DNA from: Mesorhizobium sp. NFR06
Lineage (GTDB): Bacteria; Pseudomonadota; Alphaproteobacteria; Rhizobiales; Rhizobiaceae
Length of the DNA stretch: 64,000 nucleotides
Direction of reading: 5' to 3'
Assembly: GCF_900115245.1 (NCBI RefSeq)
Contig: NZ_FOVT01000011.1
Location: 1-64,000, forward strand
Shown: piece by piece, positions 12,046 to 20,859 of the stretch
Numbering within the stretch: the first letter of the stretch is position 1
Layout: every line of letters starts with the position of its first letter
Made by a program: the position numbers and the translations under genes
The notes under the pieces: generated by a model
Seen by the model: the letters and a program-made list of their open reading frames with translations, nothing else
Told to the model about the DNA's origin: nothing
Database searches by the model: none

Positions 12046-13117
12046 CGAGGCTCATATCGGCAAGCAGCTTCGATTGATGGTCGGCGATCAGCGCATCGAT
12101 CACCTCGTCGAGCTCGCCCATCATCACCCGGTCGAGCTTGTAGAGCGTGAGATTGATGCGATGGTCGGTGACCCGCCCTTGCGGGAAATTATAGGTGCGG
12201 ATGCGCTCCGACCGGTCGCCCGAGCCAACCTGCGATTTGCGCGATTCCGAGCGCTCTTCATCCGCGCGGCTGCGTTCGAGATCGTAAAGCCGCGCGCGCA
12301 GGATCTGCATGGCGCGCGCCCGGTTCTGGTGCTGCGACTTCTCCGCCTGCACCACCATGATGCCCGTCGGCAGATGGGTGATGCGAACCGCCGAGTCGGT
12401 GGTGTTGACGTGCTGGCCGCCGGATCCTGAGGCGCGCATCGTGTCGATGCGGATATCCTCCGCCCGGATATCAATATCGACCTCCTCGGCCTCGGGCAGC
12501 ACGGCGACCGTCGCCGCCGAGGTGTGGATGCGCCCGCCGGCTTCAGTTTCCGGCACACGCTGGACGCGGTGCACGCCGGACTCGAACTTCAGATGCGCGA
12601 AAACGCCCTTGCCCGACACCGAGGCGATGATTTCCTTGTAGCCGCCGACCTCGCCCTCGCTGGCCGACACGACCTCGAAGCGCCAGCCGCGCGAGGCGGC
12701 GTAGCGCTCATACATGCGGAAGAGATCGCCGGCGAACAGCGCCGCCTCGTCACCGCCGGTGCCGGCGCGAATTTCGAGGATCGCGTTCTTCTCGTCGGCC
12801 GCGTCCTTGGGCAGAAGCAGGATCTGGATATCTTTCTGCAGTGCCTCGATGCGCTCCTCGACCTGTGGCAGGTCCGCTTCGGCCAGCGCCCGCATCTCGG
12901 CGTCGGTCGCCTTGTCGGCAAGCATCGCCTCGAGGTCCGCCTGTTCATGTTCGGCGGCGCGCAACGCGCGGATCTTGCCTACCATCTCCTGGATGTCGGC
13001 ATATTCCGAGGCCATCTTGACATAGGCATCGGCGGCGGGTCCGGCCGACATCTGCGCTTCGAGCATGTCGAAACGCTTGACGACTTGATCCATGCGGTCG
13101 CGGGGCAGGTTGATCAT
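12038..13117 (-). CDS. prfA: peptide chain release factor 1
   Basis: Class I release factor of 359 residues, reading UAA and UAG stop codons. The codon-recognition tripeptide is PET (PxT, the RF1 type) in VPETEAGGRIHTSAAT, and the GGQ peptidyl-hydrolysis loop is in GSGGQHVNTTDSAVR. It starts 8 bases after the ptsP stop and overlaps prmC by 8 bases, so ptsP-prfA-prmC very probably form one transcript. Confidence 0.98.
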   Translation of the reverse strand: MINLPRDRMDQVVKRFDMLEAQMSAGPAADAYVKMASEYADIQEMVGKIRALRAAEHEQADLEAMLADKATDAEMRALAEADLPQVEERIEALQKDIQILLLPKDAADEKNAILEIRAGTGGDEAALFAGDLFRMYERYAASRGWRFEVVSASEGEVGGYKEIIASVSGKGVFAHLKFESGVHRVQRVPETEAGGRIHTSAATVAVLPEAEEVDIDIRAEDIRIDTMRASGSGGQHVNTTDSAVRITHLPTGIMVVQAEKSQHQNRARAMQILRARLYDLERSRADEERSESRKSQVGSGDRSERIRTYNFPQGRVTDHRINLTLYKLDRVMMGELDEVIDALIADHQSKLLADMSLDG

Positions 13118-13125
13118 GGTAGATG

Positions 13126-15396
13126 CTATAGCGGAATGGAGCGATCGTCGGCAAAGGCGTGCAATAGCGCCCGCATCGGCGTTCCCTGGGTAGGCGCCGT
13201 CAGATTGTCCCTGAAGAAGGCCTCCAGTTCCTGCAGCGGCAGTTCGGTCAGCATCGCCTTGACCGGACCGATCGAGGCCGGCGACATCGAGATAGAGCGG
13301 AAGCCGAGGCCGATCAGCGCCATCGCGGATATGGGTTTTCCGGCGAGTTCGCCGCAGAGCGTCACCGGCGTGTTGTTGCGCACTCCGGCATCGGCAATCA
13401 TCTTCAGCACCCGCAGGAACGGCGTCGACAGATTGTCGAAGCGGTCGGCAAGCTGCGTGTTGCCGCGGTCGACGGCCATGACGAACTGGAAGAGGTCGTT
13501 GGAGCCGACCGAGACGAAATCGACCGCCTTCATCAATTCGTCGAGCTGGAACAGCAGCGACGGCACTTCCAGCATCGCGCCGAGTTTGAGGCTGGTGGGC
13601 AAATGATGGGCAAAGCGCGACAGGTGCCGGACCTCGCGGTCGATGATCTCGCGCGCCTGCGCGATTTCGGACAATTCGGTCACCATTGGCAGCATCAGCT
13701 TCAGCTCGCGGCCGCCGCAGGCCTTGAGCAGCGCCCGGATCTGCGTCCTGAGCAGGCCTGGACGATCGAGCGTCAGCCGGATCGCCCGCCAGCCGAGCGC
13801 CGGATTTTCTTCCTGGATCGCACCCTTGAAGTAAGGGAGGACCTTGTCGCCGCCGATGTCGATGGTGCGGAACGTCACCGGCTTCCCGCGCGCCGCCTCG
13901 AGCACGTCGCGGTAGAGCCGCTCCTGCGCCTCGGCGCGCGGGAAGGTCGAGGCGACCATGAACTGCAGCTCGGTGCGGAACAGGCCGATGCCGGCAGCGC
14001 CCGACTCCGTCAGCTGCGGCAGGTCGACGGCCAGGCCGGCATTCATCAGAAGATCGACGGGAACCCCGTCCTTGGTCAGGGACGGCTTCTTGCGCAGCTC
14101 GCGATACACCTCCTGCCGCCGCGCACGGAAGCGGACCTTTTCGGCGTAGGCGGCTTCCAGGTCGGATTGCGGCCGCAGATGGATGGTGCCTTCCTCGCCG
14201 TCGACGATGATGGCGTCGCCGTTTTCCGCCATGGAAACGGCGCCCTTAACCTGTCCGGCGACCGGGATGCCCATGGCGCGCGCCACGATCACCACGTGGC
14301 TGGTCGCGGCGCCATCCTCCAGCACCAGGCCGCGCAGCTTGTCGCGCGGATAGTCGAGCAGTTCCGCCGCGCCCATCGAGCGGGCGATCAGGATGGCGTC
14401 CTTGGGCAGCGAGGCGGCGACGTCCTCCGGACCGCGCCCCATGAGCTGGCGCAGCAGCCGGTTGGCGAGATCGTCGAAATCGCTCATCCGCTCGCGCAGA
14501 TAGGGGTCGGTCATGTGCAGCATGCGCGCGCGCATGTCGCTCTGCACCTTTTCGACCGCCGCTTCCGCCGTCAGGCCGTTGCGGATCGCCTCTTCCAGCC
14601 GCCGTACCCAGCCGCGGTCGTTGGCGAACATGCGATAGGCCTCGAGCACCTCGCGATGCTCGCCCTCGAAGGCGACGTCGCGGCGCTCCAGCATGTCGTC
14701 GATCGAAAGCCTGAGCGAGCCCAGCGAGCGGTCGAGGCGGCGCACTTCCTCCTCGCTGTCCTCGTTGAACAGGTTGGTGACGACGATGCGCGGCTCGTGC
14801 AGCACGACATGGCCGAGCCCGACGCCCTCGTTGAAGGCGAGGCCTGTGAAGCTCACCGGGCGGCGCAGGTCGAGCTCGAGCCCCGGCTTGGTCAGGCGGG
14901 CGAGATCGCCGGTGGCGATCATCTCGGCGATAACCATCGCCGTCGTTTCCAGCGCCTCGACCTCGTCGTCGCGATAGTGGCGCATGGTCTTGTTCTGCAC
15001 CACCAGGACGCCCAGCGTGCGCCCGGCCCGCAGCACCGGCACGCCGAGGAAGGAATTGTAGATCTCTTCGCCCGTCTCCGGCAGGTAGGCGAAGGCCGGA
15101 TGCTCCTGCGCATTGGATAGATTGAGCGGCCGCGCGCTGGCGGCAATCGTGCCGACCAGGCCTTGCCCCAGCCGCAACTGCGCCAGGTGGACGGCGTTGG
15201 GGTTCAGACCCTCGGTCGCGTAGAGTTCGAGCACCGAGTCGGCGCGCAGCACGTAGAGCGAACAGACTTCGGCGACCATATTGGAGGCGATGTCGCGCAC
15301 GATGCGGTCGAGCCGCTCCTGCGGCTCCAGCGGCTCCTGCATGAGCTCGCGGAGCCGTTTGAGCAGAACGCGCGGGCCACTGGCCGTATCACGCAT
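13126..15396 (-). CDS. ptsP: PEP-protein phosphotransferase PtsP (EI-Ntr)
   Basis: First enzyme of the nitrogen-type PTS, about 756 residues. It takes phosphate from phosphoenolpyruvate and passes it to NPr (PtsO). An N-terminal GAF domain (about residues 25-165) senses small molecules such as glutamine in related rhizobia. The phosphohistidine domain has GAATSHVVIVARAMGIP with the active His, and the PEP-binding barrel has GNDLFQFVMAVDRGN and the active Cys in VTLCGELAGKP. The start is at 15396 (MRDTASGPRVLL), eight codons inside the longest frame. It lies between lysC and prfA in the same orientation. Confidence 0.95.
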   Translation of the reverse strand: MRDTASGPRVLLKRLRELMQEPLEPQERLDRIVRDIASNMVAEVCSLYVLRADSVLELYATEGLNPNAVHLAQLRLGQGLVGTIAASARPLNLSNAQEHPAFAYLPETGEEIYNSFLGVPVLRAGRTLGVLVVQNKTMRHYRDDEVEALETTAMVIAEMIATGDLARLTKPGLELDLRRPVSFTGLAFNEGVGLGHVVLHEPRIVVTNLFNEDSEEEVRRLDRSLGSLRLSIDDMLERRDVAFEGEHREVLEAYRMFANDRGWVRRLEEAIRNGLTAEAAVEKVQSDMRARMLHMTDPYLRERMSDFDDLANRLLRQLMGRGPEDVAASLPKDAILIARSMGAAELLDYPRDKLRGLVLEDGAATSHVVIVARAMGIPVAGQVKGAVSMAENGDAIIVDGEEGTIHLRPQSDLEAAYAEKVRFRARRQEVYRELRKKPSLTKDGVPVDLLMNAGLAVDLPQLTESGAAGIGLFRTELQFMVASTFPRAEAQERLYRDVLEAARGKPVTFRTIDIGGDKVLPYFKGAIQEENPALGWRAIRLTLDRPGLLRTQIRALLKACGGRELKLMLPMVTELSEIAQAREIIDREVRHLSRFAHHLPTSLKLGAMLEVPSLLFQLDELMKAVDFVSVGSNDLFQFVMAVDRGNTQLADRFDNLSTPFLRVLKMIADAGVRNNTPVTLCGELAGKPISAMALIGLGFRSISMSPASIGPVKAMLTELPLQELEAFFRDNLTAPTQGTPMRALLHAFADDRSIPL

Positions 15397-15479
15397 CGCG
15401 GCTTGTTCTCCAATGGGCAATTCGCCCGCCGCAGTTTCTCCCGCGACCGGCGCTCACGCAACAACTGACTCAGTTCTTG

Positions 15480-16733
15480 CTATTGCTTATCCAGACCGTA
15501 GACGGAATGCAAAGTGCGAACCGCGAGTTCCGTATATGGACCGTCGATCAGTATCGAGATTTTGATCTCGGAGGTGGTGATGGCACGGATGTTGATCGCC
15601 TTGTCGGCCAGCGCCTTGAAGGCGGTGGCGGCGACGCCGGCATGGCTGCGCATGCCGATGCCGATGACCGAGACCTTCGACATGCCGGCTTCCGACTGCA
15701 CGACATCGTAGCCGACATCGGGTTTCAGCCTCTCCAGCACCGCAAGCGCCTTGTCGACGTCGCCCGAAGGCACGGTGAAGGTCATGTCGGTGAACTTGCC
15801 GTCCTCGGAGATGTTCTGGACGATCATGTCGACATTGATGTTGGCCTCGGCCAGCGGGCCGAAGATGCCGGCGGCAACGCCTGGACGGTCGCCGACGCGG
15901 CGCAGCGAAATCTGCGCTTCGTCCTTGGCGTAGGCAATTCCGGTGACGACCTGCTGTTCCACGATCTCTTCCTCGTCGCAAATAAGCGTTCCGGGCGGAT
16001 TGAGCAAATCCCCCATTCCGGGTGCATCGGGATCGTCGAAGGACGACCGCACGAAGGTACGCACCCTGTGTACCATGGCAAGCTCGACCGAGCGCACTTG
16101 CAGCACCTTGGCGCCGAGCGAGGCCATTTCGAGCATTTCCTCGAAGGAAATCTTGGCCAGCCGCCGGGCCTTCGGCTCGATGCGCGGGTCGGTCGTGTAG
16201 ACGCCGTCGACGTCGGTATAGATGTCGCAGCGGTCGGCCTTGACCGCCGCAGCGATGGCCACGGCGCTGGTGTCGGAGCCGCCGCGGCCGAGCGTCGCGA
16301 TGCGGTTGTCCGGCCCGATACCCTGGAAGCCGGCAATGACCGCCACCTGGCCCTCGCCGAAACGCTTGACCAGGAACGCGCCGTCGATGTCGAGAATGCG
16401 CGCCGCGCCATGGGCGTTGTCGGTCTTGATCGGGATCTGCCAGCCCTGCCAGGAGCGGGCATGCACGCCCATGTTCTGCAGCGTGATCGCCAGAAGGCCG
16501 GCGGTGACCTGCTCGCCCGAAGCCACCACGGCGTCATATTCGCGCGCGTCGTGCATCGGCGAGGCTTCACGCGTCCAGGCGACCAGCTCGTTGGTCTTGC
16601 CGGCCATGGCCGAAACCACCACGGCGACGTCGTGGCCGGCATCGACCTCGCGTTTGACATGGCGCGCCACATTGCGGATGCGGGCGATGTCGGCGACGGA
16701 GGTTCCGCCGAATTTCATCACGATGCGCGCCAT
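15480..16733 (-). CDS. lysC: aspartate kinase
   Basis: Monofunctional aspartokinase of 417 residues, making 4-phospho-L-aspartate for lysine, methionine, threonine and diaminopimelate. The kinase domain opens with IVMKFGGTSV and includes FQGIGPDNRIATLGRGGSDT. The C-terminal third carries two ACT domains for allosteric feedback (the first near ISLRRVGDRPGVAAGIF, the second near VSVIGIGMRSHAGVAA). It is the first gene of the lysC-ptsP-prfA-prmC run, with 83 bases to ptsP. Confidence 0.97.
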   Translation of the reverse strand: MARIVMKFGGTSVADIARIRNVARHVKREVDAGHDVAVVVSAMAGKTNELVAWTREASPMHDAREYDAVVASGEQVTAGLLAITLQNMGVHARSWQGWQIPIKTDNAHGAARILDIDGAFLVKRFGEGQVAVIAGFQGIGPDNRIATLGRGGSDTSAVAIAAAVKADRCDIYTDVDGVYTTDPRIEPKARRLAKISFEEMLEMASLGAKVLQVRSVELAMVHRVRTFVRSSFDDPDAPGMGDLLNPPGTLICDEEEIVEQQVVTGIAYAKDEAQISLRRVGDRPGVAAGIFGPLAEANINVDMIVQNISEDGKFTDMTFTVPSGDVDKALAVLERLKPDVGYDVVQSEAGMSKVSVIGIGMRSHAGVAATAFKALADKAINIRAITTSEIKISILIDGPYTELAVRTLHSVYGLDKQ

Positions 16734-16954
16734 GGAAGCGAAATGCCTTTAACTGAAGCCGGTATACGGCCGAAAACGGGAAGAAAGCGCCCGGCTGGCG
16801 CCGGCCGCTGAATGCGCGGCCTCCTTAGCCAAAACGGCAAGGCTTCGCAAGCGATGGCGGGCAGGAAGGGGCCGGACCAGCTTCCCGGACTCCTGACAGC
16901 TTCCCGAGGCCTCCCATGCGATAAACTCCTGGAATTCGTTCCATGGAGGATTTT

Positions 16955-17254
16955 ATGAGCGAGACTCTGGAAATCGTAAGCTTCCGGCTGAAGCCCGGAA
17001 CCGAGGCAGGCTTTCTCGCCGGCAACGATCTGATCAGCGCCTGGCTGGCGGGGCAGCCTGGCTTTCTGAGCCGCTGCCTGGCCAGGCGCGACGATGGCGC
17101 TTGGATCGATTTGGTGCGGTGGCAGAGCCGCGAGCAGGCCCTTGCCGCCGCCGCGCGGATCATGGCCGATATCGGCGATTGCGAGGCCATGCAGGCTATC
17201 GACCCCGCCAGCGTCGACATGGGCCATGCGGCGGTTGTGCTGTCGAAGCCTTAG
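16955..17254 (+). CDS. small protein, possible dimeric alpha-beta barrel
   Basis: About 99 residues. The pattern of a beta strand (EIVSFRLKPGTE), a helix with AWLAGQPGF, and the segment IDLVRWQSREQALAAAARI resembles the antibiotic biosynthesis monooxygenase (ABM) or EthD-type dimeric alpha-beta barrel, but no catalytic residues can be named. ATG 16955 has a GGAGG box six bases upstream, which beats the in-frame ATG at 16943. Function unknown; it stands alone between divergent and convergent neighbours. Confidence 0.65.
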   Translation: MSETLEIVSFRLKPGTEAGFLAGNDLISAWLAGQPGFLSRCLARRDDGAWIDLVRWQSREQALAAAARIMADIGDCEAMQAIDPASVDMGHAAVVLSKP

Positions 17255-17279
17255 CCGGACGGCCGATGCCTGTGGCCGC

Positions 17280-17837
17280 TCAACTCAGCGCGATGGCTTT
17301 CCAGAGACCCGGATAGTCGACGATGAAGCCGGACGGCAAGACCTCCAGCACCTGATCGTAACCGAATTTCGGCGCGGCATAGGCGTAACGGTTGTTGTCG
17401 AGGCGGCAGTAAGTCTGCTCGAGGCGTTCGAGCCTTAGCTCGGGAAAGGCCAGATAGGCCGCGGGAGCAGGCATCGGAACGCCGGGCCGGAGATCGAGGC
17501 GTCGGATCGGCAGCAGGTTCGAAGCGGGGGTGAAACCAAGGTCGAGGTCGATAAGGCCCGCCACCTGCGTCTGCTTCTTGCCGTTGAGCACCCAACCGCC
17601 GTCATCGAGCCTGTCGAACCGATAGTGCAGCGCGTCGCCGCCAAGAAATCCCGCAACGCGCGCGGCGCGGGTCCGCCATCGGGCATCGCAGTCGATCTCA
17701 TAGGAAAGGCCGCACGGCGCGCCTTCCTGCAGGAAAACAGCCTGCCCTTTCAGGCTCCAGCCGGAGCCCGCCTTTGAAAGCAGACAGCCATCATGACCTT
17801 CCTGGTCAAGCCGGAGCCAAAGGATCGAGGCCTGCAT
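17280..17837 (-). CDS. putative glycolipid-binding domain protein
   Basis: About 185 residues matching the glycolipid-binding family (PF06475 type, formerly DUF1089). Visible family features are the opening SILWLRLDQEGHDGC, a central DLDLGFTPASNLLPIRRL and the C-terminal LEQTYCRLDNNRYAYAAPKFGY, ending in DYPGLWKAIA. The start at 17837 has an AAAAGGAG box. Members are cytosolic beta-barrel proteins of unclear physiological role. It is convergent with the small protein before it and divergent from ubiG. Confidence 0.78.
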   Translation of the reverse strand: MQASILWLRLDQEGHDGCLLSKAGSGWSLKGQAVFLQEGAPCGLSYEIDCDARWRTRAARVAGFLGGDALHYRFDRLDDGGWVLNGKKQTQVAGLIDLDLGFTPASNLLPIRRLDLRPGVPMPAPAAYLAFPELRLERLEQTYCRLDNNRYAYAAPKFGYDQVLEVLPSGFIVDYPGLWKAIALS

Positions 17838-18051
17838 GTTTCGCTCCTTTTCGAGCATGATCCCTTTCCTTTCGCTTGCAAAAGCAGCCCTGTTTCCATT
17901 GCAGGCTCTTCAAGCTGCCACCTGGTGACAAACCTGCGAGCGGGCGTCGGCAAAGCGCTTCCGCTGACTTCTCCCTGGCACCAGCCGAAAAACCCTGCCT
18001 TGACTTTCGCCGCCGAGGACCCGACTTCCTAGCGTTCGAGGAGACCCGCCC

Positions 18052-18801
18052 ATGTCAGAGCCCCGCCGATCGACCATCGATGCCGCAGAAGTCGAGCGCT
18101 TCTCCGCCCTTGCCGCTGAATGGTGGAACCCGAACGGCAAGTTCCGTCCGCTGCACAAGTTCAACCCGGTCCGGCTTGCCTATATCCGCGACCAGGTGGC
18201 GGCGCGTTTCGGCCGCGACCCGCGCGCGGCGCGGCCCTTCGAGGGTTTGCGCTTCCTCGACATCGGCTGCGGCGGTGGGCTTTTGTGCGAACCGATGGCC
18301 CGGCTCGGCGCCGAGGTCGTCGGCGCCGACGCTTCCGCCACCAACATCGAGGTCGCGAAGCTGCATGCGGCGGAGGCCGGCGTCAGCGTCGACTATCGCG
18401 CCACCACGGCCGAGGCGCTTGCCGATGCGGGCGAAACCTTCGATGTTATCCTCAACATGGAAGTGGTCGAGCATGTCGCCGACGTCGACCTGTTCGTCGC
18501 CAAGTGCGGCCAGATGGTGCGCCCCGGCGGCATCATGTTCGTGGCCACCATCAACCGTACGCTGAAGGCGCTCGGCCTTGCCATCATCGGCGCCGAATAT
18601 GTCCTGCGCTGGCTGCCGCGCGGCACGCATCAGTTCGGCAAGCTGGTGCGGCCGGAGGAGCTTGGAAAGGCGCTGGGGGCGGCCGGGCTCACGGTGATCG
18701 ACCGCACCGGCGTCATCTATCATCCGCTGGCCGACCGCTGGCAGAAGTCCAGGGACATGGACGTCAACTACATGGTGCTGGCGGAGAAAGCGTCGGTCTG
18801 A
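18052..18801 (+). CDS. ubiG: ubiquinone biosynthesis O-methyltransferase UbiG
   Basis: SAM-dependent methyltransferase of 249 residues that carries out both O-methylations in ubiquinone synthesis. The SAM motif I reads LDIGCGGGLLCEPMA, and the N-terminal AEWWNPNGKFRPLHKFNPVRL is the typical UbiG signature. A GAGGAGA box precedes ATG 18052. In rhizobia ubiG commonly faces lysC; here the ABM-like and glycolipid-binding genes lie between them. Confidence 0.95.
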   Translation: MSEPRRSTIDAAEVERFSALAAEWWNPNGKFRPLHKFNPVRLAYIRDQVAARFGRDPRAARPFEGLRFLDIGCGGGLLCEPMARLGAEVVGADASATNIEVAKLHAAEAGVSVDYRATTAEALADAGETFDVILNMEVVEHVADVDLFVAKCGQMVRPGGIMFVATINRTLKALGLAIIGAEYVLRWLPRGTHQFGKLVRPEELGKALGAAGLTVIDRTGVIYHPLADRWQKSRDMDVNYMVLAEKASV

Positions 18802-18824
18802 TCGGCCAACCCGAAGCGTTGTCC

Positions 18825-19739
18825 TCAGGCCGCCTGGCTTTGCATCTTCGTGCTTGGCTGGCTTTGCGCCTTGGTCGTGATGAACACGCCTGCGGTGATG
18901 ATGGCTGCGCCCAGCCAGGTCAGGAGCTGGTAGTGCTCGCCGAGGAAGATCGTGCCGGCGAACAGGCCGACGGCGGCCGCCACATAGCCGATCTGGCTGA
19001 GATAGACCGGGCCGCCGACCGCCTGCAGCCGGAAGAAGAAGGCGAACATGGCCGAGGCCGAGGCGACCTGTCCGGCGGCCACCAGCGGCACGCCGCCGAG
19101 CGGAACGAACGCCTGCCAGCCGAACAGTGTCAGGATGCCGAGGAGAAGCAAGGTCGCCGATGCCAGATGGCTGCCGACGGCGAGCTCGATCGGGCCCGTC
19201 TCCTCGGGCCAGTCGATCGTGCGGTAGATGTTGCCGGCCGCGAGGCTGACCGGGATCAGCAGGCCAATTGCCACCCAGAAATAATCGGCCGGCTGGCCGG
19301 CCTCGCCACGCGTCAGCGCGACCATCGCCGCGCCGACAAAACCAACGGCAATGCCGATGACACCGAGCAGGTTGGGTCGCCGCACGCCGAGCAGGATCGA
19401 GAACACCAGCGTGATGACCGGCGACAGCGTGAACATGATGCCCGTGTATCCCGCACCCAGATGAGGAATGGCCGAGAACATCAACAGATTGGGAAAGGCG
19501 TAGGACACGGCTGCGGTGACGAAGAAATAGCGCAGCTTGTGCGTCGTCAGTCGTATGCGCTCGCCAAGCAGCAGAAGCGCCAGCAACAGCACACCGCCTG
19601 CGCCGAGCGAGACGACGAAAGCCCAGACCATGCCCGGCACCCCGGCGGCCGTCGCCAGCTTGCCGAATGGCAGCGTCAGGCCAAGAAGACCACCGGTTAC
19701 AACGAGGAGCCCGAGAGCCGAATCCAAGAGAGGTTTCAT
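18825..19739 (-). CDS. EamA/DMT family transporter
   Basis: Inner-membrane drug/metabolite transporter of about 304 residues with ten predicted helices in two EamA repeats. The second repeat has GGPVYLSQIGYVAAAVGLFAG and a conserved LGEHYQLLTWLGAAII helix pair. The start at 19739 (MKPLLDSALG) drops 27 residues that would reach back over the regulator's operator. It is divergent from a MarR gene that probably controls it. The substrate is unknown. Confidence 0.85.
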   Translation of the reverse strand: MKPLLDSALGLLVVTGGLLGLTLPFGKLATAAGVPGMVWAFVVSLGAGGVLLLALLLLGERIRLTTHKLRYFFVTAAVSYAFPNLLMFSAIPHLGAGYTGIMFTLSPVITLVFSILLGVRRPNLLGVIGIAVGFVGAAMVALTRGEAGQPADYFWVAIGLLIPVSLAAGNIYRTIDWPEETGPIELAVGSHLASATLLLLGILTLFGWQAFVPLGGVPLVAAGQVASASAMFAFFFRLQAVGGPVYLSQIGYVAAAVGLFAGTIFLGEHYQLLTWLGAAIITAGVFITTKAQSQPSTKMQSQAA

Positions 19740-19808
19740 CGAATGGTCCTGTCGCTGCGAGGTCGCGCTTGGCGGCCATTCCAACTTAAGGTAACATAGC
19801 GCAAAGAT

Positions 19809-19822
19809 TCTTAATGTCAAGA
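19809..19822. promoter_or_regulatory. candidate MarR operator
   Basis: Imperfect palindrome TCTTAATGTCAAGA in the 101-base gap between the divergent EamA and MarR genes, 19 bases before the regulator's start. The sequence TCTTnnnnnnAAGA resembles operators of several MarR-type regulators. Position and symmetry are seen; binding is inferred. Confidence 0.45.
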
Positions 19823-19840
19823 TACTTTACGGTGAAACAC

Positions 19841-20326
19841 ATGGATCGTGCGACCAGAGCGATCGAGCAATGGCGGAGAGAGCGGCCGGATCTGGACGTC
19901 TCGCCGATGGGGGTGATCGGCCGCCTGAATGAAGCGTCGTCGCTGATCGCGCGCGACCGTCTCGCGCCCCTCTTCGCCCGCTTCGGCCTACAGACCGGCG
20001 AATTCGACGTTCTGGCGACGCTGCGTCGTTCCGGCCAGCCTTACGCGCTGACGCCGACCGATCTCTATGAGGCGACGATGGTCACTTCCGGCGCCATGAC
20101 CGCCCGCCTCGACCGCCTGGAAAAGGCCGGCCTGATCCAGCGCGCGCCGCACCCAAGCGACCGGCGCGGCGTGATTGTCCAGCTAACCGCGAAAGGCCGC
20201 GAGCTCGTCGACGAAGCGCTCACCGCCCACGTCGCCAACGAGCATGAGATTCTTGGCGGCTTGACGCGCGAGGACCGCGAGACTCTGGCGAAATTGCTGG
20301 AAAAACTGATCGTCAGCCTGAGTTGA
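19841..20326 (+). CDS. MarR family transcriptional regulator
   Basis: About 161 residues with the winged-helix MarR fold. The recognition region reads LTPTDLYEATMVTSGAMTARLDRLEKAGLIQR, and the wing has HPSDRRGVIVQLTAKG, a near-textbook MarR signature. ATG 19841 is preceded by GGTGAAA; the frame can extend to 19814, through the palindrome. Being divergent from the EamA transporter, it probably represses both. The ligand is unknown. Confidence 0.9.
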   Translation: MDRATRAIEQWRRERPDLDVSPMGVIGRLNEASSLIARDRLAPLFARFGLQTGEFDVLATLRRSGQPYALTPTDLYEATMVTSGAMTARLDRLEKAGLIQRAPHPSDRRGVIVQLTAKGRELVDEALTAHVANEHEILGGLTREDRETLAKLLEKLIVSLS

Positions 20327-20334
20327 GCTCGGCC

Positions 20335-20433
20335 AGAGCATTTCACCGTTTCACGGAACGGCGAAACGCTCTATCTCTTTGTTTTGACGCAATTCCTGAC
20401 GGAAAACCGCGTCACACTTTTCCTGGAATTGCT
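20335..20433. repeat. interspersed palindromic repeat, copy B with adjoining hairpin
   Basis: Two blocks. At 20335-20375 a hairpin-like sequence runs from agagcatttcaccgttt to gcgaaacgctct. At 20385-20433 there is a copy, in opposite orientation to copies C and D, of the element with ends caattcc and ggaattgc around ggaaaaccg. It sits between the convergent MarR and DUF1178 genes and may act as a terminator for both. Confidence 0.65.
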
Positions 20434-20859
20434 TTAGTTCCGGTCGTCCGGAAAGCTCGGGATCGGCATGAACTCGACGCCGTCCTCGATCAGGCCTTGC
20501 GCCTCTTCCGGCGTCGCTTCGCCATAGATGCCGCGCGGATCGGTCTCGCCGAAATGGATTTTGCGCGCCTCCTCGGCGAACTTGTCGCCGACATAGTCGG
20601 CATTCTCGCGTACCTTATCGGCCAGCGCCTTGAGCTGCGCCAGCGCCTGCTTCTGCGCTTCGCCCATGGCCAAGGCGACCTTTTCCTGCTTGCGGGACGT
20701 CGAGACGGCCGGCGCCATCAGCGCCTTCCCTATCTTATGCGAGCCGCAGCTCGGGCAGTCGATGAGGCCGCGCTTCTTCTGGGTGTCGAAGTCGTCATTG
20801 CTGCGGAACCAGGCCTCGAATTCGTGCTCGTGTTCGCATATTAGGGAAAAACGGATCAA
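20434..20859 (-). CDS. DUF1178 family protein
   Basis: A 141-residue alphaproteobacterial protein. The N-terminal MIRFSLICEHEHEFEAWFRS and the CPSCGSHKIGKALMAPA knuckle are the family signature, with three cysteines that could bind a metal. The C-terminal half has FAEEARKIHFGETDPRGIYGEAT. The start is a TTG whose last two bases overlap the TGA stop of the nitrilase gene (TTGA), indicating translational coupling. Function not known. Confidence 0.88.
   Translation of the reverse strand: MIRFSLICEHEHEFEAWFRSNDDFDTQKKRGLIDCPSCGSHKIGKALMAPAVSTSRKQEKVALAMGEAQKQALAQLKALADKVRENADYVGDKFAEEARKIHFGETDPRGIYGEATPEEAQGLIEDGVEFMPIPSFPDDRN

Noticed and set aside
13603..15120. A 505-codon frame opposite ptsP
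   Set aside because: Same cause: antisense to a well-conserved enzyme, no motif and no ribosome site.
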